Assembly: GCA_902465265.1 (NCBI GenBank)
Contig: CABQMF010000023.1
Coordinates: forward strand, 1-27,372
Direction: 5' to 3'
Source: an uncultured Collinsella sp.
GTDB taxonomy: Bacteria > Actinomycetota > Coriobacteriia > Coriobacteriales > Coriobacteriaceae
Length of the DNA: 27,372 nucleotides
Part shown: piece after piece, positions 6,910 to 14,735 of the stretch
Layout: each line of letters starts with the position of its first letter
How positions within the stretch are numbered: the stretch's first letter is position 1
Position numbers and translations under genes: made by a program
Notes under the pieces: generated by a model
The model's input: the letters and a program-made list of their open reading frames with translations, nothing else
Databases searched by the model: none
What the model was told of the DNA's origin: nothing

Positions 6910-8154
6910 ATGGCAGCTCGCGTCTGCCTGGTCCACTATCACGAGGTTGGACTGAAGGGCAAGAACCGCGCACATTTTGAGCATATCCTCATGGATAACA
7001 TTAAGGCGGCTTTGGCCGCCTTTTCCGTGAACGCCGTGTCTCGAATTTCCGGTTATATCCTCGTGACCTTTAACGAGCATCAGGCCGACGAGGCGGCGCG
7101 CGTTATCCGCACCGTGCCCGGCGTTGCTCGTGTTTCCCTGGCCTATCACACCAATCGCGACCCGCAGGAGTACTGCGCGGCGGCTGTAAAGGCGCTGCGT
7201 GAGTTTGGCCCCTTCGACTCGTTTAAGGTACATGCCAAGCGCTCTAACACCGATTACGAACTCACCTCGATTGATATCAATCGACAGGTTGGTGAGGTGC
7301 TGTGCGAGGCGTTCCCCGATAAAAAGGTCCAGATGCACGACCCCGACGCGATGGTGCACGTGCTGGTTGTTCAGGGCAGCGTTTACGTGTACGCGCGCTC
7401 CGAGCGCGGCGTGGGCGGTCTGCCGGTGGGTTCTGCCGGCAAGGTCGTGACGCTTCTGTCATCGGGTATCGACTCGCCGGTGGCGACCTGGATGCTCGCG
7501 CGTCGCGGAGCCGTGTGCGTGCCGGTGCATTTTTCCGGTCGTCCGCAGACGCCAGATACCAGCGAGTATCTAGTGCAGGATATCATTCGCGCCCTTGAGC
7601 CGGGTGTCCAGATCGGCCGTCTGTATGTCGTGCCGTTTGGTGACTGCCAGCGCGAGATTTCGGTGACCTGCCCCAGCAACCTGCGTGTCATCATGTATCG
7701 CCGCATTATGTATTCGGTTGCTGAGCGCATCGCGCATATCGAGGGCGCCAAGGCCATTGTGACGGGCGAGTCGCTTGGTCAGGTTGCCTCCCAGACGCTC
7801 GAGAACATCATGGCCGTCAACGAGGCCGTGAAGATTCCCGTGTTCCGTCCGCTCATTGGTTCTGATAAGCAGGAGATCATCGCACGTGCCCAGGAGATCG
7901 GAACGTTTGATATCTCGACCGAGGCGGCGCCCGATTGCTGCACGCTCTTTATGCCGCGTCGTCCCGAGACGCATGCCAAGCTCGATGCCGTGCATGAGGC
8001 CTGGGAGCTGTTCGATCACGAGGAGATGATCGAGCGCCTGCTCAAACAGACCGAGTATATCGATTTTGGCAGCAACACGTATAAGGCCCCCAAGACCTTA
8101 AAACGCAAACATTCGGAGCTCGCTCCGCGTGAGATTTACCAAGATCACGAGTAA
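6910..8154 (+). CDS. thiI: tRNA 4-thiouridine synthase ThiI (without rhodanese domain)
   Basis: A 414-residue enzyme that adenylates uridine 8 of tRNA and inserts sulfur; in some species it also serves thiamine thiazole synthesis. Order of parts: an N-terminal ferredoxin-like region, a THUMP RNA-binding domain (roughly residues 60-165) ending in GVGGLPVG, then an adenylating PP-loop domain. The PP-loop reads SSGIDS (184-189) rather than the textbook SGGxDS. A conserved DCCTLF segment lies near the C-terminus. There is no C-terminal rhodanese domain, unlike the E. coli protein, so sulfur must be delivered directly by a cysteine desulfurase such as NifS/IscS family members encoded elsewhere. 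The ATG abuts the rpoZ stop. No thiamine genes are nearby, so tRNA thiolation is the likelier role. Confidence 0.92.
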   Translation: MAARVCLVHYHEVGLKGKNRAHFEHILMDNIKAALAAFSVNAVSRISGYILVTFNEHQADEAARVIRTVPGVARVSLAYHTNRDPQEYCAAAVKALREFGPFDSFKVHAKRSNTDYELTSIDINRQVGEVLCEAFPDKKVQMHDPDAMVHVLVVQGSVYVYARSERGVGGLPVGSAGKVVTLLSSGIDSPVATWMLARRGAVCVPVHFSGRPQTPDTSEYLVQDIIRALEPGVQIGRLYVVPFGDCQREISVTCPSNLRVIMYRRIMYSVAERIAHIEGAKAIVTGESLGQVASQTLENIMAVNEAVKIPVFRPLIGSDKQEIIARAQEIGTFDISTEAAPDCCTLFMPRRPETHAKLDAVHEAWELFDHEEMIERLLKQTEYIDFGSNTYKAPKTLKRKHSELAPREIYQDHE

Positions 8155-8164
8155 TTTGTTGCAT

Positions 8165-8197
8165 AGGCCGGCGATGTTTTTGCATCGTCGGCCTTTT
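8165..8197 (+). terminator. Intrinsic terminator after thiI
   Basis: The stem GGCCGGCGATG (8166-8176) pairs with CATCGTCGGCC (8183-8193) through 11 bp with one G.U, over loop TTTTTG, and is followed by TTTT. It ends the mihF-gmk-rpoZ-thiI transcript. Confidence 0.88.
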
Positions 8198-8223
8198 GCT
8201 ATCTGGGCGTTTGCTTCTAAATT
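8196..8223 (+). promoter_or_regulatory. Possible promoter for comEA-comEC
   Basis: TTGCTA (8196-8201) and TAAATT (8218-8223) are spaced by 16 bases, each matching 4 of 6 consensus positions. A promoter is needed here because a strong terminator lies just upstream. The remaining leader to 8368 holds a 9-base direct repeat, GGTTTTGGT at 8270-8278 and 8281-8289, and no gene. Confidence 0.3.
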
Positions 8224-8368
8224 GTTCATTTGGCGACGCGTGCCTGAATAAATGGACACTTTTCCGCAAGGTTTTGGTCGGGTTTTGGTTAAACCGTGAG
8301 CGACGATGTGTGAACCCGGGCGCTGCGCCCCCTCTCGCCTGACACGATAGTGTTGGGAGGTGTTTGCT

Positions 8369-9082
8369 ATGGCACAGCGCGAACAACACGAACGGGTCAA
8401 ACGAATGGATCGCTGGGCGGGAAAGCTGCTCGAGCACAAGGCGGTGGTCGTGGCGATGCTTGTCGTTATTGCGATGGCGAGTGGGTTAGCTATGGCAACG
8501 TGGGGCGGCGAATCCGATGGGGTGTCGTTTGATCGTGATGCCACGTCGGTTGAGCGGGCGGATACGGGTTCTGCGGGCGCTTCCGATGATGGCGATCCTT
8601 CGAGTGATTCGAAAAAGGCAATTGCGGCCAGTGAGGTCTATGTCGATGTTGACGGGGCCGTAGTGACGCCGGGCGTCTATCGCCTGCGGGAAGGTGCGCG
8701 CGTGGCGCAGGCGATTGATGCTGCCGGCGGGCTTACGCCCGATGCCGATGTCGCGGGCCTTAATCGGGCATCCAAGGTCACTGATGGACAAAAAATCCAC
8801 GTTCCAACGGTAGGGGAGCAGCAGGCGTCCATTGCGGAAGCCGGTGTTGATGGAGGGACTTCCGCATCATCGGGCGTGAGTGGCGCAACAGGCCTGGTAA
8901 ACATTAATACGGCAAGCGCGGCAGAACTGCAGACGCTCTCTGGCATTGGTCCCTCCATGGCACAGTCAATTATCGATGAGCGGACAAAGAACGGTGCTTT
9001 TGCCTCGGTTGACGACCTGATGCGTGTGTCGGGAATCGGCGAGAAGAAGCTTGCCAAAATCAAAGATTGCATCTGCGTATGA
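8369..9082 (+). CDS. comEA: ComEA-like DNA-binding competence protein
   Basis: This 237-residue protein is predicted to sit in the membrane and bind incoming DNA outside it. One membrane helix spans about residues 24-44, followed by a low-complexity Ser/Asp/Gly linker, a SLBB domain (about 89-146, with VDVDGAVVTPGVYRL), a second linker, and a helix-hairpin-helix DNA-binding domain (about 175-235, with VNINTASAAELQTLSGIG and VSGIGEKKLAKI). The ATG at 8369 has GGGAGG (8355-8360) at ideal spacing. Its stop overlaps the comEC start (ATGA). The pair suggests a DNA-uptake step, but the pilus genes (comGA and others) are not in this window. Confidence 0.93.
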   Translation: MAQREQHERVKRMDRWAGKLLEHKAVVVAMLVVIAMASGLAMATWGGESDGVSFDRDATSVERADTGSAGASDDGDPSSDSKKAIAASEVYVDVDGAVVTPGVYRLREGARVAQAIDAAGGLTPDADVAGLNRASKVTDGQKIHVPTVGEQQASIAEAGVDGGTSASSGVSGATGLVNINTASAAELQTLSGIGPSMAQSIIDERTKNGAFASVDDLMRVSGIGEKKLAKIKDCICV

Positions 9083-11382
9083 GTGCGACCGAGCGCGAGC
9101 GTGTTATGCCTCCGCGGCCCCTGCTTCCGTGGACGATGACCCTGTGTGCCGGCATGTGCATGAGCTGCGTCTTGGTGCTCAGCATGGCCGCTGATGCGCT
9201 GCTGAGGGAGCGGGCGCCGGCGTTCGGGCCGCTATGGACCATTCCCGTTGCGGCGACGGTATTTGTTGTGCTGGCTCAATCATGTGCGCGGCTTGCCCCT
9301 TTGAAGCGGTGGCTGTATGCCGCGTCCGTCGGTCTCGTGGCGGGAGCGGTCGTCTCAGCCTGGTGGGCTGTGGGTGCGCTAAGCGCCTCGAAGGCGCTCG
9401 ACGGTCGAGCGGCAAGCAGCATCGAGTTTGTCGTGCAGGGTGATCCATCCATAAACGACGACGTGTATTCCTATACCTGCGAGGCACGCGCGGAAGGTAA
9501 GAACTTGGCAACGGTTCGCCTATCGTGCGACCGCGAGCTCAAGGTCGGGGCGCACGTGCGTGTTATCGGTCGCGTTTCACGTTTTGAGAACGATGCGTAT
9601 GGACGATCGCGCGTGCTCCGAGGCGAGGTATGCAAGGTAAAAGCCGTTCGGATTGTGTCGGTCGATGAGGGCTCTCCGGGGCCGCTGCTTCGGCTGCGAA
9701 ATGGGCTGCTTGCGTCAATCGCGCCTGCGACCGACCCGGCGCGTGCACTCATAGCCGGTATCGTCTGCGGTCGTTCGGCCGAGCTGCGCGCCCTGCCGGC
9801 GGGCGATTGGTTTTCGGTGACGGGAACGGCGCATCTTATAGCCGTCTCCGGCAGCCATTTGGCTATCGTGGGGTTTGTAATCGAGGGTGTATTGCAAAAG
9901 ACTCGCTGCTCGCGTGGTCTTCAGCGGGCGATATTGGCGATAACGCTTGTGTGCTACGCTGCCTTTACGGGCGCCTCTCCCTCGGCCGTGCGCGCGTGCT
10001 GCATGGTGTTCGCGACGTTTGTCGTAAACGGCGCGGGGCGTCGCCGGCATGGCGCATCGGCACTGTTCGTAACCATGTCCATCTTTGTGCTGCTCCGCCC
10101 AACGGCGCTGTTCGATATGGGTTTTCAACTCTCGTGTGCCAGCGTCTTTGCCATCCTGTGCTTTTGCCCCTATGCGACCTACTGTTTAGGTGAGCTGGGT
10201 GTGCCATCGGGCGTTGCCAGCATGCTTTCCGTAACACTGTGCTCACAACTGGCGACGCTTCCCATCACCATTCCTGCCTTTGGTACGTTTTCGCTCATTG
10301 CTCCGCTGGCGAATGCGGTCATCGGTCCGGTGGTGAGTCTGCTGCTCGCTGTGTCGATCGTTTTGGTTCCCTTTTCGCTCGTGGCGCCGTTGCGGACTTG
10401 GGCGCTCGTCGTGCCCATGATTGCCGCCCGGTGCGCGCTGTTCTTTGAGCAGCTGTTTGCCGCCGTGCCGGGTGCATCCGTGAGTGTGCCGCCCGATAGC
10501 ATGTGGATTTACCTAGTGCCGTGTTTGCTGGCGGTTCTGCTGGTCTGGTGGCCGCGTCCCCGTGCGCGTCCTATGGCGGTGGGGCTTGCATGCCTGGTGC
10601 TCTTGGCTGCGATTCCGTATGTCTACTGGGATCGATTCGCTCCGCCTTCGGTAACGGTCCTCGATGTTGGCCAGGCCGATGCGATTCTGATTCGTCAGGG
10701 TGGCGCCGTGGCGCTCGTCGACTGTGGGCTCGATGAGCGCGTGGTGTCGGCGTTGGTTCGCAATAACGTGCACCATATCGATGCCGTCTTTGTGACACAT
10801 TGGGATGAGGATCACTGGGGAGGTCTACCTGCCGTGCTCGAACAGTTTTCGGTCGGAACGATTGCCGTGGCGGCGGATGCGCTGGAGGATGCTCCTGCCG
10901 AGGTATTGAACCGACCTGGCGTGGAGTATCGGCAGGTGTGCCGTGGGAATACGGTCGACATCGGCTCATTTTGCGCCCGCGTAATGTGGCCATTCGAGTC
11001 TGTGGATGGAGAGGGGAACGAGGACTCGCTTGTCTTGCTGCTCACCTTTGCGCAGGAAGGAAAGCGCTTGCGCATGCTGCTGACCGGCGATGCCGAGCTT
11101 GACCAGGAACGTGAGTTTGTGCAGGAGGTGGGGGATATCGATGTGCTTAAGTTGGGACATCACGGCTCGAAGGTCTCGGTCGACGGTGAGTTGCTGGGCG
11201 TTTTGAGACCCGAGCTTTCCATTGCAAGCGCCGGCGAGGGGAATCGATACGGTCATCCCAGCGACGAGTGCGTGGATGCGGTTCGAGCGGCCGGTGGGGG
11301 CTTTGCGTGCACCATCGAACAGGGGGATATCACTATCACGCCGACCGCGAAGGGCTTTACGATGCGATGCCAACGGTCGTGA
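9079..11382 (+). CDS. comEC: ComEC/Rec2-type DNA uptake channel
   Basis: A 767-residue polytopic membrane protein thought to carry single-stranded DNA across the membrane during transformation. An N-terminal membrane region and soluble domain are followed by the Competence domain, with GTAHLIAVSGSHL (about residues 251-263) as the family landmark, then many hydrophobic helices. The C-terminal third (from about 523) is a metallo-beta-lactamase-like domain with LDVGQADA, the metal motif HWDEDH (574-579, pattern HxDxDH), TGDAE and LGHHGS, so the proposed nuclease site is intact. The ATG at 9079 overlaps the comEA stop by 4 bases and has no strong ribosome binding site, so expression is probably coupled. 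An in-frame TTG at 9067 is less likely. Confidence 0.93.
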   Translation: MSATERERVMPPRPLLPWTMTLCAGMCMSCVLVLSMAADALLRERAPAFGPLWTIPVAATVFVVLAQSCARLAPLKRWLYAASVGLVAGAVVSAWWAVGALSASKALDGRAASSIEFVVQGDPSINDDVYSYTCEARAEGKNLATVRLSCDRELKVGAHVRVIGRVSRFENDAYGRSRVLRGEVCKVKAVRIVSVDEGSPGPLLRLRNGLLASIAPATDPARALIAGIVCGRSAELRALPAGDWFSVTGTAHLIAVSGSHLAIVGFVIEGVLQKTRCSRGLQRAILAITLVCYAAFTGASPSAVRACCMVFATFVVNGAGRRRHGASALFVTMSIFVLLRPTALFDMGFQLSCASVFAILCFCPYATYCLGELGVPSGVASMLSVTLCSQLATLPITIPAFGTFSLIAPLANAVIGPVVSLLLAVSIVLVPFSLVAPLRTWALVVPMIAARCALFFEQLFAAVPGASVSVPPDSMWIYLVPCLLAVLLVWWPRPRARPMAVGLACLVLLAAIPYVYWDRFAPPSVTVLDVGQADAILIRQGGAVALVDCGLDERVVSALVRNNVHHIDAVFVTHWDEDHWGGLPAVLEQFSVGTIAVAADALEDAPAEVLNRPGVEYRQVCRGNTVDIGSFCARVMWPFESVDGEGNEDSLVLLLTFAQEGKRLRMLLTGDAELDQEREFVQEVGDIDVLKLGHHGSKVSVDGELLGVLRPELSIASAGEGNRYGHPSDECVDAVRAAGGGFACTIEQGDITITPTAKGFTMRCQRS

Positions 11383-11390
11383 TGGCATCG

Positions 11391-11420
11391 TTGGCGCTCG
11401 GTGGGACCCTGGGCTAAAAT
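11391..11420 (+). promoter_or_regulatory. Promoter of holA
   Basis: TTGGCG (11391-11396) and TAAAAT (11415-11420) are spaced by 18 bases, just after the comEC stop. Overlapping inverted repeats, GATGCCA/TGGCATC (11366-11389) and GCCAACG/CGTTGGC (11369-11395), span the end of comEC and lack a T-run. Confidence 0.5.
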
Positions 11421-11460
11421 GACACGGTACGAATATGGGAGCTTGCAAGAGGGGAGCGCG

Positions 11461-12423
11461 ATGTCCGAATCTGGGCTGTTGCCGGCATATCTGATCATCG
11501 GTACCGACGGAGTCAAACGTGACCACGCTGTCTCGCGCATGAAGGCACGTCTGGAAAAGTCGGGCATGGTCGAGTTCAACCTCGACGAGCGCGACATGAC
11601 CAAAGACCCCGATATCGAATCGATTATCGGCTCGCTCAACACCTTTCCCATGGGCAGCGAGTTTCGCCTGGTAATTCTCGACGGCTGCTCAAAGCTCGCC
11701 AAGGCGGTCTCTGAGCCGCTCGTCGAATATCTGGCGAGCCCCAGTCCCACGACTGTCTGCCTGATCATTGCCGACTCGCTTGCCAAGAACACGCGCCTGT
11801 ATAAGGCGATCGCCAAGATCGACAAGAAGGCAGTGATCGACTGTTCGGGCACCAAACGCTGGGAGCTTCCGCGTCGTGTGCAGCAGATGGCGACGCAACA
11901 CGGTAAGTCCATCTCCACGGCTGCCGCTGAGGAGCTCGTCTCACGCTCGGGTGAAAACACCCGTATGCTCGACAACGACTTGGCAAAGCTCGCCCAGATG
12001 GTCGAGGCGCCTCAGATTGAGCTTGCCGATGTGGAGCGCTGGATCGTGCGCACGGCCGAGGTCCAACCTTGGGACTTTCTCAATGCGGTCTCGGCCCGCG
12101 ATATGCGGCGATCGCTCGAGCTCTTTAATCTGCTGCCCGTCAAGAGCTATGTGTGGACCTACACCCTGCTGTGCGGACGCATCCGTGAGCTTATCGTTGC
12201 CAAGGCCCTCGATGCGCGCGGGCAAGGTCGCGAGCTCGCCGCCACACTTAAGCTCCAGTCCTGGCAGGTCAAGAATCATCTGACCTGGGCGCGCCGCTTT
12301 TCTATGGCGGAGCTTGTCGCTGCGCTCGAGGGCGCGGTCGATGTGGAGCTCGCACTCAAGGGTTCGGCCGATTCGGAGACCGCATTTTTGCTCTGGATTA
12401 CGAACATCTTGAGAAAATCGTGA
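11461..12423 (+). CDS. holA: DNA polymerase III delta subunit
   Basis: This 320-residue clamp-loader subunit opens the beta sliding clamp and belongs to the AAA+ fold without ATPase motifs of its own. The N-terminal LIIGTDGVKRDHAV replaces a P-loop. FPMGSEFRLVILDG and the run of helices through EVQPWDFLNAV and LLCGRIREL follow the HolA pattern. The ATG at 11461 sits four bases after GGGGAG (11451-11456); the reading frame stays open upstream to 11401 but that part overlaps the promoter. Its place between comEC and rpsT is the conserved Firmicutes position, which supports the call although HolA sequences diverge widely. Confidence 0.9.
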   Translation: MSESGLLPAYLIIGTDGVKRDHAVSRMKARLEKSGMVEFNLDERDMTKDPDIESIIGSLNTFPMGSEFRLVILDGCSKLAKAVSEPLVEYLASPSPTTVCLIIADSLAKNTRLYKAIAKIDKKAVIDCSGTKRWELPRRVQQMATQHGKSISTAAAEELVSRSGENTRMLDNDLAKLAQMVEAPQIELADVERWIVRTAEVQPWDFLNAVSARDMRRSLELFNLLPVKSYVWTYTLLCGRIRELIVAKALDARGQGRELAATLKLQSWQVKNHLTWARRFSMAELVAALEGAVDVELALKGSADSETAFLLWITNILRKS

Positions 12424-12472
12424 TGATACCTGCCTTTTTGGCAAATTCGTTCTATCTCTTTGAGATGGAGCG

Positions 12473-12481
12473 TGCTATAGT
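12473..12481 (+). promoter_or_regulatory. Extended -10 promoter of rpsT
   Basis: TGCTATAGT is a TGn-TAnnnT extended -10, nearly the same as the mihF element. The start point would be near 12488, giving a leader of about 69 bases before the rpsT GTG. No good -35 is visible. Confidence 0.55.
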
Positions 12482-12556
12482 AGGCGCTTGCATGACCTCA
12501 CCGTGTCTCAGAGGTGTCATACATTTTTTGCAAGGAACTCGAAAGGAACTCCAGAA

Positions 12557-12823
12557 GTGGCAAACATCAAGTCTCAGAAGAAGCGTATCCGCACCAATGA
12601 GGCAGCTCGCATGCGTAACAAGGCTGTCAAGTCCGAGCTCAAGACGCTGACCAAGCACGTCCAGTCCGCCGTCGCCGAGGGCGACGCCGAGAAGGCTCAG
12701 GCTGCCCTCAAGACCGTTACCAAGCGTCTCGACATGGCTGCCGCCAAGCATGTCATCCACAAGAACCAGGCTTCCAACCGCAAGTCCGGTCTTGCCAAGC
12801 TCGTGAACAGCATCAACGCTTAA
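12557..12823 (+). CDS. rpsT: 30S ribosomal protein S20
   Basis: An 88-residue, Lys/Ala-rich protein that binds 16S rRNA early in 30S assembly. The typical start ANIKSQKKRIRTNEAARMRN and the end ASNRKSGLAKLVNSINA are intact. It starts with GTG at 12557 behind AAAGGAA (12542-12547). A GTG start and long leader are notable because S20 limits its own translation in enterobacteria by way of a weak start codon; whether that applies here is inference. It has its own promoter and a strong terminator, so it is probably transcribed mainly alone. Confidence 0.95.
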   Translation: MANIKSQKKRIRTNEAARMRNKAVKSELKTLTKHVQSAVAEGDAEKAQAALKTVTKRLDMAAAKHVIHKNQASNRKSGLAKLVNSINA

Positions 12824-12857
12824 GTTGTAAATTTCACACCACACAGATTACGCGCAT

Positions 12858-12894
12858 AAATGGAGCCTGTTTTATGGAACAGGCTCCATTTTTT
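12858..12894 (+). terminator. Strong intrinsic terminator after rpsT
   Basis: TGGAGCCTGTT (12861-12871) pairs perfectly with AACAGGCTCCA (12878-12888) over loop TTATGG, followed by six T (12889-12894). The preceding AAA can extend the stem. Only 25 bases separate it from the lepA start. Confidence 0.94.
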
Positions 12895-12896
12895 GT

Positions 12897-12912
12897 ACCG
12901 CTCGGGTAAGAT
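12897..12912 (+). promoter_or_regulatory. lepA promoter with the -10 seven bases before the start codon
   Basis: TAAGAT (12907-12912) fits TAnnnT and would start transcription at 12919 or 12920, at the lepA ATG (12920). The preceding ACCGCTCGGG matches the same stretch at the dnaJ-like promoter (17015-17024). The strong terminator just upstream leaves no room for a conventional leader. Confidence 0.55.
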
Positions 12913-12919
12913 AGTCGGC

Positions 12920-14731
12920 ATGAATACTTCAATTGACATTTCCCACATCCGCAACTTCTCGATCGTTGCGCACATCGACCATGGCAAGTCCACGATCAGT
13001 GACCGCATCCTCGAGCTCACCCATACCGTCGAAGAGCGCGATATGGAGTCGCAGCTGCTCGACACCATGGATATCGAGCGCGAGCGCGGCATCACGATCA
13101 AGTCAAATGCCGTCCGCGTCTCCTATGACGCCGACGATGGCGAGACGTATCAGTTCAACCTGATCGATACGCCGGGCCATGTGGACTTTACCTATGAGGT
13201 CTCGCGTTCGCTGGCCGCCTGCGAGGGTGCGGTGCTCGTCGTCGACGCCACGCAGGGCGTCGAGGCGCAGACCGTCTCCAACGCGACGCTCGCCATGAAC
13301 GCCAATCTGGACATTGTGCCCGCCATCAACAAGATCGACCTGCCCTCGGCCCATCCCGACGAGGTCAAGACCGAGATCGAGGATGACCTGGCGATTCCCG
13401 CCGATGATGCCGTGTGCGTATCGGGCAAGACCGGCGAGGGTATCCACGACCTGCTAGAGTCCATCGTCTTTTTGATCTCTCCGCCCAAGGGCGATGCGAA
13501 CGCTCCGCTCAAAGCGCTCATTCTGGATTCGTACTTTGACGAGTATCGCGGTGTGGTGGCCACGGTTCGCGTCTTCGATGGTTCCATTAAAAAGGGCGAT
13601 ACGCTGCGTATGATGCAGGCCGAGGGTGACTTTTTGGTCGATGGCGTGGGCGTCAAGCGTCCTGCCGAGACCCCGGTTGACGCGCTGACGGTTGGCGAGG
13701 TCGGCTATGTGGTCACGGGCCTGAAGGACCCCGAGGCCGTTCGCGTGGGCGACACCCTTACCTGGGCGTCGAACCCCTGCCCCGAGCCGCTTCCGGGCTA
13801 CCGCGAGGCCAAGCCCATGGTCTATACGGGCCTGTTTCCGATCGACAACAAGGATTACGAGAACCTACGCGACGCACTCGATAAGCTTCACGTGAACGAC
13901 CCGTCGTTGGTGTGGGAGCCCGAGACCTCGGTGGCACTCGGCTTTGGCTTTCGCGTGGGCTTCTTGGGCCTGCTGCACATGGAGGTCGTTAAGGAGCGTC
14001 TCGAACGTGAGTTCAACCTGGATCTCATCGCTACGAGTCCTTCGGTCGACTATCACGTGTACAAGACCGATGGCGAGATGATCGATGTCCGCAGCCCGCA
14101 GGACCTGCCCGAGGCCACGCGTATCGAGCGCATTGAGGAGCCGTACCTCAAGGCCAAGATCATCTGTCCTCCCGAGTATACGGGTGCCGTCATGCAGCTC
14201 GCCATCGAGCACCGCGGCGTGACGACCGACATGATCCATCTCACGAGCAAATCGGTGGAGATGCGCTTCGATATGCCGCTCGCCGAACTCATCTTGGACT
14301 TCTTTGACCAGCTCAAGAGCCGCACCAAGGGCTACGCTTCGTTGGACTACGAGTTCAACGAGTACCGCCCATCCGAGCTCGTGAAGCTCGATATCCTGCT
14401 TTCGGGCGACGAGGTGGACGCGCTGTCGTTTATCGTTCACAAGGACAAGGCCTACGGTCTTGCCCGCGGCCTGTGCGACAAGCTCAAGGAGATTATTCCG
14501 CGCCAGCTGTTCGAGGTGCCCATCCAGGGCGCTATCGGCAACAAGATCATTGCCCGCTCCACCGTCAAGGCGCGTCGCAAGGACGTGCTTGCCAAGTGCT
14601 ACGGCGGCGACATCTCGCGTAAGCGCAAACTGCTCGAGAAGCAGAAAGAGGGCAAGAAGCGCATGAAGGCCATCGGCTCGGTCGAGGTCCCTCAGGAGGC
14701 GTTTATGGCGATCCTCAAGGTGGACGAGTAG
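12920..14731 (+). CDS. lepA: Elongation factor 4 (LepA), ribosome-associated GTPase
   Basis: A 603-residue translational GTPase that acts on stalled or mistranslocated ribosomes or in 30S biogenesis. The G motifs are clear: AHIDHGKST at residues 17-25, RGITIKS, DTPGH and NKIDLP. After the EF-G-like domains comes the LepA-specific C-terminal domain with NKIIARSTVKARRKDV and CYGGDISRKRKLLEKQKEGKKRMK. The ATG at 12920 fits the family N-terminus. No ribosome binding site precedes it, and a -10-like TAAGAT ends seven bases before, so the mRNA is probably leaderless. dusB follows after 4 bases. Confidence 0.96.
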   Translation: MNTSIDISHIRNFSIVAHIDHGKSTISDRILELTHTVEERDMESQLLDTMDIERERGITIKSNAVRVSYDADDGETYQFNLIDTPGHVDFTYEVSRSLAACEGAVLVVDATQGVEAQTVSNATLAMNANLDIVPAINKIDLPSAHPDEVKTEIEDDLAIPADDAVCVSGKTGEGIHDLLESIVFLISPPKGDANAPLKALILDSYFDEYRGVVATVRVFDGSIKKGDTLRMMQAEGDFLVDGVGVKRPAETPVDALTVGEVGYVVTGLKDPEAVRVGDTLTWASNPCPEPLPGYREAKPMVYTGLFPIDNKDYENLRDALDKLHVNDPSLVWEPETSVALGFGFRVGFLGLLHMEVVKERLEREFNLDLIATSPSVDYHVYKTDGEMIDVRSPQDLPEATRIERIEEPYLKAKIICPPEYTGAVMQLAIEHRGVTTDMIHLTSKSVEMRFDMPLAELILDFFDQLKSRTKGYASLDYEFNEYRPSELVKLDILLSGDEVDALSFIVHKDKAYGLARGLCDKLKEIIPRQLFEVPIQGAIGNKIIARSTVKARRKDVLAKCYGGDISRKRKLLEKQKEGKKRMKAIGSVEVPQEAFMAILKVDE

Positions 14732-14735
14732 GTCT

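Noticed and set aside
12420..12650. A 76-codon frame running into rpsT from the leader
   Set aside because: It reads across the rpsT promoter and ribosome binding site in another frame and has no ribosome binding site of its own.
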